A stretch of 64,000 nucleotides of DNA from Acanthosoma haemorrhoidale (GCA_930367205.1 OV884011.1:110413139-110477138), one strand, 5' to 3'; positions 13,015 to 24,512 are shown, counted from the first letter of the stretch. Numbers and translations are program-made. The notes: generated from the sequence alone by a model not told the origin.

Positions 13015-13522
13015 CTTAATGGATTAATTAAAAAGTGATACTTTCTCGTTTTGTTTCCATCCCCAAAAGACTACATATATATATATATATATATACGATG
13101 TAAACAACTTAAAACGAGCGTTTAAATATTGAAATAACGGTGAATGTACTAATGCTACGATCAACAAAGTGTTGAATACACATGTTTATGACAGTGATAT
13201 TCTCACGTTAGGTATTTATGCATTATGCATTATGGTTATGATGGTTTATAAATTCTTAAGAAGAGAGAGGTGGTGAAAATAAGGGGTGAAAGAATCCCCT
13301 GTCACAGAACAGTAAGAAAACATCAACTATATGACAAAGAAAATAGGTTGGGGTAAGAGGAAATGAAATGGGTGGAGGAGGACTTGAGCCAATCAGCTTC
13401 CAGATATCTCTCCGACAATACTCTCAGGCAATAAGGAGAGAGCCCCAATAAGGATGGCGATACTTTTCCTCAACCATAGTACATAGTAGCCATTAACTGC
13501 TAAATATTAAATATCTTAATTT
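12980..13522. other. AT-rich interval with short (AT)n run
   Basis: No gene is seen. A perfect AT dinucleotide run spans about 13074-13095. The rest is unclassified AT-rich sequence. Confidence 0.5.
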
Positions 13523-13618
13523 AAAGATTAAAACTTTTTTTTTTTTGTTAGTTAAATTCCTTTATTGTGCTATAATTACAATCTGCCTTTTATAAGGCAA
13601 TAAGTAAAGATTAAAACT
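13523..13618 (-). mobile_element. 70-bp family-B LINE tail with perfect 13-bp TSD
   Basis: AAAGATTAAAACT occurs exactly at 13523-13535 and 13606-13618. Between the copies lies only ~70 bp. Read on the minus strand it is the terminal stretch of family B (AAGGCAGATTGTAATT, then CACAATAAAG), a short extension and 11 A residues. This is a textbook product of target-primed reverse transcription that aborted almost at once. It also shows that B transcripts can end in poly(A). Confidence 0.85.
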
Positions 13619-14382
13619 ATGGTTAAAATATTATTGCACATTCAAATTAATATCTAAGGAAACCACTATAATAACAAATAAATAATAATTTTATGTTGCA
13701 GTTATGAATGAGAGTTTGTTGGTTGTTGTTTTTTGGGTTTTTTTTTTATATAACGGAAACCCTTATGTTTTCACGTCTGGCTGTTTCTTGAAGTGTCTGT
13801 TAGTCCTTTTTTAAGCAAGAGATAAACAATCAATATAACTGTATGGGAGTCCCATTTCTTTTTGATAAAACATGACAATATCAATCATAAAATATGATGT
13901 CCTTTAATTACTAAAAATAACTAATATAACAGTTTTTATCATTTTGAGTAGTGTACCATTTTAGATTTGAAATTTCCTGAATAAATGAAACTTTTTTTCA
14001 TATTTTATGAAAGCTATAATAACAAAATGTCATTTTTCAGTATTTTGAAAAACCTTTTATTGCTCATTTTAATTCACTTGAATCTTTTCCCATGGCTGAC
14101 TCATGGAGCACAGTAACTAAATAATTTTCAGAAAACATATTTTTGGGATAAACCATCATTAATTAAGTATTTAATGTCGATTTAGATTTTGTTTTGTCAA
14201 TATTTTAGCGTTTCACCTAATATTCTTCTTTTTTTTTTAGGCGTTTTATCGAGATATATTCATCCTATTCTGGTATGATAACGATTCCACCCATGGTCGG
14301 CAAACAGTTATAAAGCATTGAACATAAAAAAAAGTTAATTTAAGAAAACCTTGTATAATAACTCCAGGGTTTATCTCATTTT
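13619..14382. other. AT-rich interval, nothing recognised
   Basis: No coding region or repeat match is seen. A 15-nt string, CCCTTATGTTTTCAC, near 13757 recurs near 18167, which may mark an old shared repeat, but the flanks do not align well. Confidence 0.4.
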
Positions 14383-15020
14383 AGGTCTCTTTTGGAAGTT
14401 CATGTGCTGATGGGGAAGGAATTTTCTGCAGCATCGCCTATAAAAGTCGGGGTTCTCCATGGGAGCCTCTTAAATCCTTTCTTCTTCTACACATACACGA
14501 ACATCATACCGCCACACACCAACTCACTGACTCCACAAGCAGAAGACATCGTCATCAAGACAACACAGCAATCCAGATACGTTAAGACCCGTTGTCATTG
14601 AACTCTGGTGCAAGAAATGGACAACAAAATCGGACGATTTATATATTACGATGAGATACATGCCTACAAGTGCACTTTAATGGCACGCCACTAAACATCT
14701 CAGAATGTGTAGAGTACCTAGACGCTTAACTTGGAAGACAACATGTGAGGAAAAAAATAAACATTAAAGGAAAAAATTAAACATAACAAAGGTTCGGGTA
14801 ACTAAAGATCCGCCATGATACTACAGCACAAGAAAATTATTTTTAACACTAGAATCAAACCTGTTGGGAAATGCGGAACAGAAATGTGAGGAGCAGCTTC
14901 CTAATAAAAAGAATAAAAAATGGAATCAATGCTATAAAAAATTATTGCAGCCAACTCACTATCTTAGGTTTCTATGATATTAAAAACACTGACTTAGAAA
15001 TGCCATACGTATATAGCTAA
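14383..15020 (+). pseudogene. decayed Jockey-like reverse transcriptase fragment (family E)
   Basis: Read across frames, this stretch carries the middle and end of a non-LTR reverse transcriptase. First comes a degraded G-PQGS-type turn (GVLHGSLLNPFFFYTYTNII), then a catalytic-loop region where AEDIV stands in for ADDT. PLNISECVEYL follows in another frame (the C-YLG region), then a RPV-YGTE-like thumb segment and a short TDLEMPYV-like stretch. Multiple stops and frameshifts show an old dead copy, and its diversity from families A and B suggests a separate lineage. No poly(A) or target duplication is identifiable, so the boundaries are those of visible homology. Confidence 0.65.
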
Positions 15021-15626
15021 ATAAACGTGTATTATGTACAGTCCATTCTTGACTACATCTTATCCTAGTAAATAACCTACACTCTTCTATTCACTGAATC
15101 AAATTTAAGTACACGTTAATTAATCTAAGTCGATTTTTCTGAATAACAAAAGGCCATCCCTGTCCATTGGATCTTTATATAAAAACCTAAATAAGCTGAA
15201 AAAAATGCGACCTGTGTCATGACATTATTAATATAAATTGATACGCATTACAAAGAAAATATACAAGATTTTATGTTTACAAGTAGGCAGGAAACCGTTG
15301 TCTAAATATAATTTACAATTAACCATAACAAAAGAAAGTGTCAGAATACGTTTTATTATTATAATTTTCCCGTTTTACATACATAAAAAACACGTTATTC
15401 GCCTTGTAATTTGAAGGAAATTGTAATGTGAAAAAACTCTTGACTCTGTATACATAATTTTAATGAACAAAATACACTTACTGAATGGCTTCCAACTACA
15501 AAAAAACGCTAACTTAAATCAGTTAGACCATTCCCATAAAGTGTATTCTCCGACATTAGTTACATATGACCAAATTACTGATTGTGCTCATACTAAAATA
15601 TGAGAGTCAAACAAGCCTTTATAGCC
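15021..15626. other. AT-rich interval, nothing recognised
   Basis: No coding region or repeat match is seen between the decayed RT fragment and the poly(T) end of family C. Confidence 0.5.
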
Positions 15627-17214
15627 TTTTTTTTTTTTTTTTTTCTCTTAGCTCTCAAATCTAAGATTATGGATTAGGGAAAAATAAATGAATTTATTTG
15701 GGGTGAACGGATCCTTTTACTAGGAGTACTTGTTTGAAGGTGGAGTGAGGGAATTAAGGAGTGTGGGAAGCCTCGGTAGAGGTGGAAATGTTGCGGTGCA
15801 GTGGTGAGAGTCCACTGAAGGCTGAGCTTAGAGTCTCTCTAGGCATGTAGTGAAAGCTCATTCAGTTGGATAGCAGTGATGGGTGCCCGTCAGAGGCTTG
15901 TTGTTGGTTAGCCAAGGGCCGTAATGTCCACCATTTGGTCTGCTTTCCCAGATCTAGAGAGTTGCCATCTTGCCGGTAGTGGTGGGGGTGTCAGGTCTTG
16001 GAATAGGGGTTTTTGGCAATGTTTCGACGAGTCGAAGAATTTGATGTGTCTTCTTCTGATGGCTTCGTTGATGGTGGGGAGCTCAAACTTTTCGTGGATG
16101 TCTGGAGCCTTCATTTCACGAAAAGGGGTATGCCATAGTGCCGTGCGCAGTATGTTGTTCTTGAAGCTCTGGAGTTTAGTTATGGTGCTGGTATGGAGAA
16201 AACGGAAAAGTGGAGTTTCAAACATCAGTGATGGCCTCAGAACGCTCTGATATATGAGCAGTTTCAGCCTCAGGGATATAGCCGGGCTTGTGATGAGATG
16301 CTGGAGAGAATAGTAAGTCTTACGTACTCTTTTTAGTTTCTTCTGCAGGGGTGTGCCGAACGTCATGTGTCTGTCGAACGCCTAGGTTGATGCCTAGGTA
16401 GCATATGCTATTGGGAAGTTTGCAATCAGTCCCGTCTATGTTGAAGCTGGGTGGAAGCTTTCTTTTCCCGTGCTGGAACGAGAAAACGATCCCTTGCGTC
16501 TTGGCTAGGTTTACCTGAATGTGGACAGCTCGTAGCCTGTCGGTGATTAACTGACTGGCGCCCTCTGCAGCCTTTAGAGCTTTCGCTGGGTTGAGGCTGG
16601 TGCTGTAGACTCCTATGTCGTCCGCATACGCCACTACCTCACAGTTTGAGTATGATGCTCCTTCTATGTGCGCGGTGTAGATGTTGAAGAGTAGGGGTCT
16701 CAGCACCGACCCTTGGGGAACACCAACGATGAGATTTCTTCTAGTGGTTGATATGGCTCCTATTCGCACAGAAAAGGTTCTTCCTGTGAGATAGGAAGCC
16801 ATTATGTTCTGTAGTTGCGCAGGAAAGTCGTGCTCGTTCAGGCGTCATAGGAGTGTGAGATGATCTACAGAGTCGAATGCTTTTAAGTAATAAAGGGATA
16901 TCATCGCAGTGATAGATTGCAGTCCAAACTGAGTCCTTTACTGAAGCCGGTCTGTTGAGGTGGTATAATGTCTTGAGCGTCACAGTGTATGGTGAGATGG
17001 TTGTACAGAATCCTCTCGTAGATCTTTGACAATTGGGTCAGCAGACTGATGGGCCTGTAGTGAGCTGGCTGATATCCACTTTTGGCCGGCTTCAGAAGTG
17101 GGACGACGACGGCGTGCTTCCACGTCTGGGGAAAATAGTGTAGTCTCAGAGAAGATTTGACGATGTTCACTATGTGAGATACCCCCTTCCGTGGCAGCTG
17201 CTTCAAAAGGATAT
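15627..17214 (-). mobile_element. 5'-truncated Jockey-like LINE (family C, close to A)
   Basis: This is a minus-strand LINE copy with an 18-nt poly(A) (T run 15627-15644), a ~260-bp 3' UTR and the RT part of ORF2. Its last UTR bases before poly(A) read GAGAGCTAAG, nearly the same as GAGAGCTTAG just before the poly(A) of family A, which ties the two families. Homology to A begins at the NILLKQLP region, so endonuclease and gag are lost by 5' truncation. I found no convincing target-site duplication. The upstream edge carries a local duplication of GGATATTTATATA. Confidence 0.8.
15908..17214 (-). pseudogene. frameshifted reverse transcriptase ORF2 remnant (family C)
   Basis: Three successive frames together cover the RT domain. 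The upstream one (ends near 16901) has HYRPISLLTQLSKIYERIL. The middle one (16320-16802) has GVPQGSVLRPLLF and AYADDIGVYST. The downstream one (15908-16366) has the thumb and the RRHIKFFDS C-terminal signature shared with families A and D. Relative to family A, about 30 codons are deleted around GFSKGLS. The catalytic aspartate of motif A is changed: ISLYYLKAFD replaces ISLDCSKAFD. With frameshifts and this loss the copy cannot encode an active enzyme. Confidence 0.85.
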
Positions 17215-18299
17215 TTATATAGGATATTTATATAGCCTATTTATAGACAATGACGAATTTATCAAAGGTATATTAAGGCTTCGGTTCTCCTTCAATATTT
17301 TCGAAAATAAACCTGTCACAGAGACATTTTAGTATATTTAGCAGAAAAAATGCGCAGGGCTGGAATTTTTCATAGTGAAAAAAATGAAATTAAATCATTG
17401 CGCTACCCATAAAAATTTATTTTCATTAATCTTCAATTTCTTACCCTTTAATGTTTTAAGTCTGAACTATGGAATGTATTTTTAGTGATGTGTTTATTTG
17501 GTACAGCTTCTCTCAACATTATGTCTTTTTTAGACTGGTTGAGTCTTCTCTTCAAGTTAGAGACATTAAATTTTGAATGTAAGTTCCATTTAGAGGCAGA
17601 AAAATAAAATAATTAGTTGCTATCAAATACTAAAACTGTTTTTCTATAATTTTAAACAAGATAACAAATTAATGAACTTGATCTCACGGTTGAATAATTG
17701 CGAAAATTAATTATTACCTTCACTAACGTTTTTTTTTTATAACATAACTGAGAGATTTATATTATATTGAGTAGGGTATTGTACGTGCAATAAGTTGTAT
17801 GGCTTAAGTGGACTGTAATAGCTTAAAGTTATTATAACTGTCATCAAAGGTGTATTCGCCATGTTTTTACTACCACGGCTTAGAACACAAGAATGATATT
17901 CGACACGTAACAAAGAAAAAAAAAAGCATCCTTATTACAAATGATGACGGCTCAATGGTTATTCGTATATTTTAATATAAAAAATGTGTAAAAATAATAA
18001 TCAAGGGGGTATAAAGCCAAGTAGGGCTCTGATTAATACCCCAGTAATTAAAACGATAAATAAAATCCTTTTTCAAGTGTTCAACAAAACCCTTATTTAG
18101 GTGATATTTTACACTTGATTTGATTTTTTAGGGTATTGCCGTGCTTTTTGTAGCACCCTTATGTTTTCACCCGTGTGTCAAATGTCTTTTCTAGGCTTTT
18201 TTATTTCCATGTCCACGCTGGTGGGATATTTAAACGGGACCTAGGCTTAACGGGACCGGAGGACGCGACCAGACTTTCTTCCTAGGCACAGCATCTTAA
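17215..18299. other. AT-rich interval, nothing recognised
   Basis: No supported coding region, RNA gene or repeat copy is seen. Confidence 0.5.
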
Positions 18300-18369
18300 C
18301 ACATTCATTCGTTTACAAATACTTTTAATACTATCGACATGTATGAAAGGAAAAAGGAAATACTTTAGA

Positions 18370-18655
18370 TCAGGATCGATAAGTTTGTCCACGTCCAAAG
18401 AGGATCTCGAACGGCGTAAACCCCGTGGTGGAGTGGATGGAATGATTGTATGCCGCCACTGCCTTCAGCATCGCCTCGTTCGCTATTCGTTCGTGCAGAC
18501 CCTTGTCCACCTGATACACCTGCAGGTGGTCACTCAAGGTACTGTGCAGCCTTTCGATGCCTCCGCGACTCTTAGAATGTCCTGGGGTGTTGAGATGCCA
18601 CACGATATCAATATTCTTCATCTCCGACCGCACGTTTGCATTAGCGAACTCCCTA
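18370..18655 (-). pseudogene. Ty3/gypsy integrase C-terminal core remnant
   Basis: The open part reads REFANANVR, then HLNTPGHSKSRGGIERLHS and AYNHSIHSTTGFTPFEILFGR, the usual end of the DDE integrase core in insect gypsy-group elements, with the last catalytic glutamate in GGIERLHS. The upstream half of the core with the first two aspartates is missing because the frame fuses to gag-derived sequence. Integrase normally joins the LTR cDNA to host DNA. This piece alone has no function. The frame ends shortly after the core and lacks a normal C-terminal domain. Confidence 0.75.
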
Positions 18656-18689
18656 CGATTCTGTAGGGTTTTCGAGGGTCCGGTACCCC

Positions 18690-19168
18690 ATAAAACTGGA
18701 ACCACGCTCGTAATACCTGTTAGACGGCGTTGGATAAGTTGTTCCGGAACATCTGAAAAATATCTTCTTCTGGGGTCCATCGCCCCCCTCCATATGGTTT
18801 CTTTAGCTGCATCTTCACCGTTTCCCACGACTTTTCCTCATCTGCTTAGATCTGGTTGAGAATACTTCTCTTGACCCGACATATCAGGGCCGCTCTTAGT
18901 GACTCTGCATCCTTGGGGTCCAGAAGATTTTCCTCTGCTTTTGCTAGGATTAACGCAGTGAGGCGATATCCTCCCTTCAGAAAGTGGTTGAGTTTTCCTA
19001 ATTCGCCAGTGGACCATTCCAGCTCTGAAATTGCCTTTCTCAGATCTTGAGTGTTCATTGCTTTTACTCATGAGCTTCTGGCAAAACGCCCGGCCTTCTC
19101 GTTGCTACATGTTCCGTGTCATCCACTACATTCAGTACAGGTTGTCGTAGCACGCCTCCTTCCGCCAT
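18690..19168 (-). pseudogene. gypsy gag remnant, frameshifted
   Basis: A start at 19168 (MAEGGVLRQPVL) lies ~90 bp downstream of the primer-binding site, as expected for gag, but the frame stops after 34 codons. A second frame (19058 down to 18846) continues with a Gag-like helical pattern: LSELEWSTG-type start, FLKGGYRLTALILAK, LLDP, then RAALICRVKRSIL. After a stop, ETVKMQLKK follows, resembling the W-E-K-L segment of Ty3-type Gag. Gag would form the RNA-containing particle. Stops and frameshifts make this a relic, and the identity rests on pattern plus position. Confidence 0.55.
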
Positions 19169-19258
19169 TCTTTCTTCTCTACCCATTGATTTAACATGAC
19201 AAAAAGAAGAAGAAAAAAAAATCTAACATCCGTCGCTTAATTTTCTTCCCACTCCACG

Positions 19259-19278
19259 GATCCCGGGTTTCGGCACTA
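19259..19278 (-). promoter_or_regulatory. tRNA-Phe-type primer-binding site of LTR element
   Basis: Read on the minus strand, the site GTGCCGAAACCCGGGATC matches the complement of the conserved 3' end of eukaryotic tRNA-Phe (T arm plus acceptor ...GGGTTTCGGCACCA) in 19 of 20 positions. The one mismatch falls in the CCA complement. It lies between LTR-like sequence and the gag remnant, the expected place for first-strand priming. Confidence 0.7.
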
Positions 19279-19466
19279 GTTAATGTTTAACGACTTTCAA
19301 TTAAAAAAAAAAGGAAAAAAGGTACTAAAACACAACCCGCATGAAAGTAACAACTAGACTGTTTATTTCAAGTCTATAACCTTGTATATTTCCATTCGGA
19401 TGTTTACATCCCGACGTTCCGGGATTGAGGTTGGATACTGATGCTGCCCGGAGCTTAACTTATATA

Positions 19467-19583
19467 TAGACCACGTGGTGGTCTGAAAAGTTTCCGACCT
19501 AACAAAGCTTTTATTTCACTAGCTTTTATTTATTTTATTATCATCTTCATGTTGAGGTCGGAAACTTTTCAGACCACCTGTGT
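19467..19583. mobile_element. ~115-bp mariner-like MITE with 24-bp perfect TIRs
   Basis: Positions 19477-19500 and 19555-19578 are exact inverted copies over 24 bp, starting GGTGGTCTGAAAAG and ending TTCCGACCT. The spacer is only 54 bp of AT-rich sequence. Flanks are TA-rich on both sides, compatible with TA target duplication. The arm style resembles Tc1/mariner ends. With no coding capacity it would depend on a transposase elsewhere. Confidence 0.75.
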
Positions 19584-21860
19584 ATATATATATATATAGA
19601 AATGAACTATATGAAGGAAATTCGGTGTTAATATTACCAGATTTTACGAGCAGATTTCTCCTTGATTGTTTAATTATAACATAAAGACATGCGAAGGGAG
19701 AAGGGCAAAGCTTTCAACGTCTGACAGTAAATCCGTATATCCCACGGGATAACTCCTAATAAAGATCAGTTGCCAGTGGGAAATCAGATTTAATATTCTT
19801 TAGAAAGGTCTTACTTATAAAGTATTATATATAATATAAAGGTCCTTATAAAATTTTCCTTATTGTTACTTTTGACAAGTTCATTACATAAAATATTTTT
19901 TCTTTATAAAAATATATTAAATCCCCTACCTACGATAATTATTGACAAAACTCCACATCCACAATTAACGTAGATTAAAAATATTCGTTAACTCGTAATA
20001 AACTATGGGGACACATATTTCACCATATCTCACTGGAGGCATGAAAGCTTACATAGAGGTCATATTTGTCACAAGGACGTGCAAGATATTGTCATTCTAA
20101 TAAAATAGTATGTGTCATTAATTAGAGAGTTGGTAGTAAAAACAAATTTTTCTATAATTTTGAGTAGGGTGCCAAATTAACGTAGGGTGAACGACAATGT
20201 GTAATTTGATTATGTTTTTTTCAAAAATATCAATGAGATCGTATTCATTAACCCAAACAATATCGTTTCTCTGATATTTCGCTGCTGGGTAGTATATCAT
20301 TGAAAAACGTGAATAGGTACAAACAAGATTTGTTACTGAACGTGTTCTGACGGCTAGAAACCGTTAGGGCTTAACATCAGCCATTAGAAGACCAGAACTG
20401 CACAAGAAGATAATTATTTTTAATATATTATCAGCAATGCTAATATCCTGGAGATTTGGCCTAAAGTCAACAGGGGATCGAGAGGGATGGTGATTTCACG
20501 GGTCAGGGACTAGCCTTTCTCTTCTCTAATCAATAGGAAGGGAGGAACACATCTTGGTCGACTGCCCCTGAAATAAATCAATTCCAGCTAATAGGATGTT
20601 ACCTTTGTACGTCTCGGGTGCTGGCCGTGATTATCCCAAATGCTGCCAGCTCAAGAACTCCTTTGCCCAATATCAGCTATAAAATAGAACTGAATTATTG
20701 ATGGTTCGTTTTACATTGCGCATGAATGAATTGTGTAAACTACGTTTCACCAGGATTATTCCAACCATATCGCAATGTGCCTGTTGAACATATTTTTCGA
20801 GGAAAGTGAACTCTGAGACGTACTTGGATTTTATGAGAGTTAACAATTCGTTTTCATTTTATATGATGCATATTAACTCGGTAAAATAATGGCACGGGTA
20901 AAATAGTATACCTTGATATTATTTCAAGACTTCCAATGCTATGTTTTTTCTTTATAAATATAAATAACTAATAATAAATACATATGACTGCAGCTAACGA
21001 ATGAAAAACGGTAACCCACGAGTTTCTTCCTCGCTCGTTCCACTACCCTCTGGAATTCTCTACCTCCTAATAACGAATAAATCGTTATATTATATTTTCA
21101 TACTTTAATTTTTCTAATTCACTCTCTACAGAAATAGATGTTTAGCTGGCACCTTCCTTCGTTTTTACTATTATATATTAGGGTTGTATGTTACTTTTTT
21201 AAAACTAGTTTAATGTCTTTCATTTAAGTCGTATTGTATTTCACAGGTTACTTCGCATTGTTTTTTATCTGTTTTTGATTCTTGAGCGTGGATAATATTG
21301 CCATTATTAATACATGCAGTTAAATATTTTTTTTTTTTTTTTAATTCCAATTCCAATGTTTTTTTATGATGTAACAGTTCTTTTTATATGTCAGATATGA
21401 TTTTGGCATATGAAGGCGATTGTTTTTCATAAGAGACTTGTTCCAGGAATATATTTTTTTTCTACCCTATTCCATATTTTCAATCAATTAATGTAAAAAA
21501 AGTTTGGATGAAATTAGGGAATAATTTCTGAGGCAACTCATTCTCAGATCAATTAGAATAAATATATAACAATAATTTATACTTAATCTCTATTGAACTA
21601 TAATAAATAAATAGCAAAGGACAATATAGAACCGAGGATGGACAAATCAGCGCAACCAGTTCCATTAGTTACGGAATAAAGGGGCCTGAAGGACGTAAAA
21701 ATATTTTATGAAGCCTGTATATTGTTTACTATTACGGCTGGATGTAGTATATAAGGACGGAGTTGACCATAAAAGTTGGATGGGGGGCCTTGGATAAAGT
21801 ATTGCACAGCCCAGGGGGAAGTTGATGGGGGGGAGGCTGCAGAATGGTCCTGGATGAAAC
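19584..21860. other. AT-rich interval with a doubtful RT-tail remnant
   Basis: No gene is supported. Near 20533-20568 the reading GREEHILVDCP resembles the CCHC-region H-I-C-CP motif found after RNase H in LOA/I-type LINEs, and a GC-richer patch (20340-20700) surrounds it. Only a dozen residues agree, so this is a hint rather than an annotation. The rest is AT-rich with poly(T) runs. Confidence 0.35.
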
Positions 21861-23088
21861 AGACACTATCTCTGACAACGGATGTCGTCTAATAGTGGTC
21901 TGCAGTATCTTCTATTTCAGCTAAACAGTTGTACTTCAGCCGACAATCTTGAGGCAGCTTTATGTGTTGTATTGGCTTCGGAAAATCGTTTTCTTTGTAG
22001 GATATGTTACATCGTTAGGGTCGATTTTTTTTTTACTGCCTTTATAAGGCCTACATCCACCATCTATTAGATACTAATACATAAGACAACTATAAAACTT
22101 TCCAAAAACGTTAAGAATGCCAAAAAAAAAAAATAGGCATAACTATTTCACAACTTACAATTTAGTCCGACAGACTCTGGTCATCAAACGTGCTTAAATC
22201 ATCTTTATTTCATTGATTACACAACTTCGGAATGGGTCATGCGCTACCTTTTGGAATTACTGTTTTTATTTACCTTTGTTACGTGCCTCCCAGTAGTCTA
22301 AAATGAAATAGTAAGTGGGTGTATATCTATTCTGTAATTGGTCGGTAAAAAACTGATCAGAAGTGTGCTCTTACTAAGAAAGAAGTGGACTGGAAACATT
22401 TTAATGATCTTCGAAATGGGCGATTCCCAGTCCTTTGGTCTCTAAAAACTCCAAACGAAATACAAAGAAACAAAATAATAAGCAGTGGACTCCTTCACCA
22501 AATAATCTTTAACAGGCAGCCTTCGCATCTCAGACTCCTCCACCATCTAATAAAGGACAGTTACTTCCTCAATAACCTTCATACTACAACTGGTAACAGG
22601 CTAACGATATCCAAGAAAACAACAGCACAAGAAAAATTTATTGACAGGAAATAAACCTATAATCGCATAAACAACACATTAAGAACAGAAATTAGAGCTT
22701 TCAAAACTTACACATTTGACAATTATTTATCATCCATTAATGCAAATGATGGGAGTCGTTGCCATTGTAACTATCCAACCTTACTAAACTTTTAGAAAAA
22801 CTCATATATAAACGTATACTTTACCTTTCTCAACAAGGAAATTCACAACACAACTGAATGAAATTCCGTTCAATTAACTCAACAATTCACCAAAGAGATG
22901 TTGACTATGTAGCTTCTTCTTTCGAGAAGCGTTATCGCAGGTGCGCGCGCCACTTTGTGTGCGAAATCCAACCCTTCACACTGACCTCCAAATGCCTTAG
23001 GTACAGAAACATACATGACAATCTGCACGTACACCTAATCCCACTTATACAAAGACTGTCTAAACCTGTATAAGTAACTTACTTAGTA
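21861..23088. other. unclassified interval upstream of family A insertion
   Basis: A plus-strand open frame at 22385-22654 (89 codons, no ATG at its start) and another at 22858-23073 show no recognisable domain. Base composition is slightly less AT-rich than usual here, and the frames read like decayed protein-coding sequence, but I cannot name a family. Confidence 0.3.
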
Positions 23089-23381
23089 ACATTAAATAAA
23101 AATTCATGAATCGATTGTTGCAACTAAAGTGTGAAACATTTAAAAAGGTTATATTCTCTAGAAAATAACCTAGCTCTTGATGTGTTAAAACTGAATACGT
23201 ACTTTCAACTTAACAAGAGACGCTATCCAGCTTCCATTGTGGCAAGAGCTCAAATCCGGTAAAATTTTGATATTTTACTCTGTGGCACTTTGTTCCCGTG
23301 AAGACAGGTAAGTACTTTAAACTATTATAAGTGAGGCTCTCCCCCTCAACTGGACGTGCGTCGCACGGACCTTTGTAGGGC

Positions 23382-24512
23382 ATGGCAAGCCGTAGGGACC
23401 CCGCTGATGAATTTCAACATCCCAAGAGAGTTTGCAGAAAGCGTACTCTCCCCCAGGCCCCTGAGGTTAAAACCTCAAACTCTTTCACCCCTCTTAACAC
23501 AACAGCTCAACCAGAGGCCAGCACATCTACCGCCCCCACAGCCCTCAAATCGCCACCCCCCCTAATATTAGGCCGCATAAACAGTTATGACCTAACCCGT
23601 CTGCTTACTGAAAATAGTGTGAGAAATTTCAGAATCTCACAAACACAACAGGACACTAAAGTCCTGTGCCATGCTGTCTCTGACCATCAAAGAACAGCTG
23701 CTGTGTTAAGGGAACTAAAAATCCCTTTCCACACATTTGCCCCCCGAGGCACAAAGCAGAACAAAAAATTCTTGCTCCACGGCTTCGATTTATTGCACCC
23801 GATCGAGGAAATAAAAGCCGATATTCAACAGCTCGGTAATATAATCGATGTTTATCGATTAAGGCGCTCCGACCATAACGGTGCTAAGACTGAGATCGAG
23901 CCGATCCTCGTTATCGGAGATCATACCTTAACTCAAGCTATGATCAAGCAAATCGGCCACATAAATAACGTGCTCTTCCGTGTGAGCACATTTCACGACA
24001 AAAGGGGCATTCCTATGTGCCTCAACTGCCAGGAGTACGGCCACACCAGGCGGTACTGCTTCAAGCAGGCAAAATGCGTGAGGTGTAGCGAGCCTCACGA
24101 AACTAAAGACTGCCCCAGGGACGCCTCAATTCCCCTGAAATGTGCAAACTGCGGGGGTAACCACGTTGCCTCCTTTCAACAGTGTCCCCACAGACTGCAG
24201 CTCTTACAGGCCGCTGAAAATAGAAAGCAGGTTAAACAACAGAACACAGCCGGGCCGAGAATGGCCAGATATCAGCCTGCTCCCCCCCCACCTCGTCAGA
24301 CAGCCTCTTATGCCCAGATGGCATCCGGTAACACCAGGGCTCCGGAAGTTCCCCCAGAGCCCCTACCACAACAAAACAATAAATACAATAACAACAACAA
24401 TAACAATGATGCCATCATGGCCGTGTTAGTCAACTTGATCGCGTCAATGAACAAACTATCAGAGGCGGTAACCGAAATGATGAAAGATTTCAGAAAACTT
24501 GCATCTAAATGA
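23382..24512 (+). CDS. LINE ORF1 gag-like nucleic-acid-binding protein (family A)
   Basis: This 376-residue protein starts at the ATG at 23382 and would coat LINE RNA and help carry it to target DNA. Residues ~60-205 fit the PRE_C2HC-type region that precedes zinc fingers in Jockey-clade gags (FHTFAPRGTK, FLLHGFD, NNVLFRVS). Three zinc knuckles follow: CLNCQEYGHTRRYC at 213-226, CVRCSEPHETKDC at 232-244 and CANCGGNHVASFQQC at 254-268. The C-terminal part is proline/glutamine-rich with an asparagine run, then a short helical tail. Its TGA overlaps the ATG of ORF2 (ATGA), suggesting coupled translation. The frame is intact. Confidence 0.92.
   Translation: MASRRDPADEFQHPKRVCRKRTLPQAPEVKTSNSFTPLNTTAQPEASTSTAPTALKSPPPLILGRINSYDLTRLLTENSVRNFRISQTQQDTKVLCHAVSDHQRTAAVLRELKIPFHTFAPRGTKQNKKFLLHGFDLLHPIEEIKADIQQLGNIIDVYRLRRSDHNGAKTEIEPILVIGDHTLTQAMIKQIGHINNVLFRVSTFHDKRGIPMCLNCQEYGHTRRYCFKQAKCVRCSEPHETKDCPRDASIPLKCANCGGNHVASFQQCPHRLQLLQAAENRKQVKQQNTAGPRMARYQPAPPPPRQTASYAQMASGNTRAPEVPPEPLPQQNNKYNNNNNNNDAIMAVLVNLIASMNKLSEAVTEMMKDFRKLASK

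Larger units (their letters stand above)
18300..19460 (-). mobile_element. internally deleted Ty3/gypsy-like LTR retrotransposon
   Basis: On the minus strand the order is LTR-like sequence with AATAAA (19372-19377 on the plus strand), primer-binding site, short leader, gag remnant, then directly the end of integrase. Protease, reverse transcriptase, RNase H and most of integrase are missing, so a large internal deletion joined gag to integrase near 18655-18720. No 3' LTR is recognised below 18300, and the 5' LTR start is not defined. GC content is well above the flanks. The copy is non-autonomous and broken. Confidence 0.7.

Noticed and set aside
15600..17240. TSD for family C (TATAGCC on both sides)
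   Set aside because: The seven-base match is not adjacent to the element edge on the 5' side and lies in low-complexity sequence.
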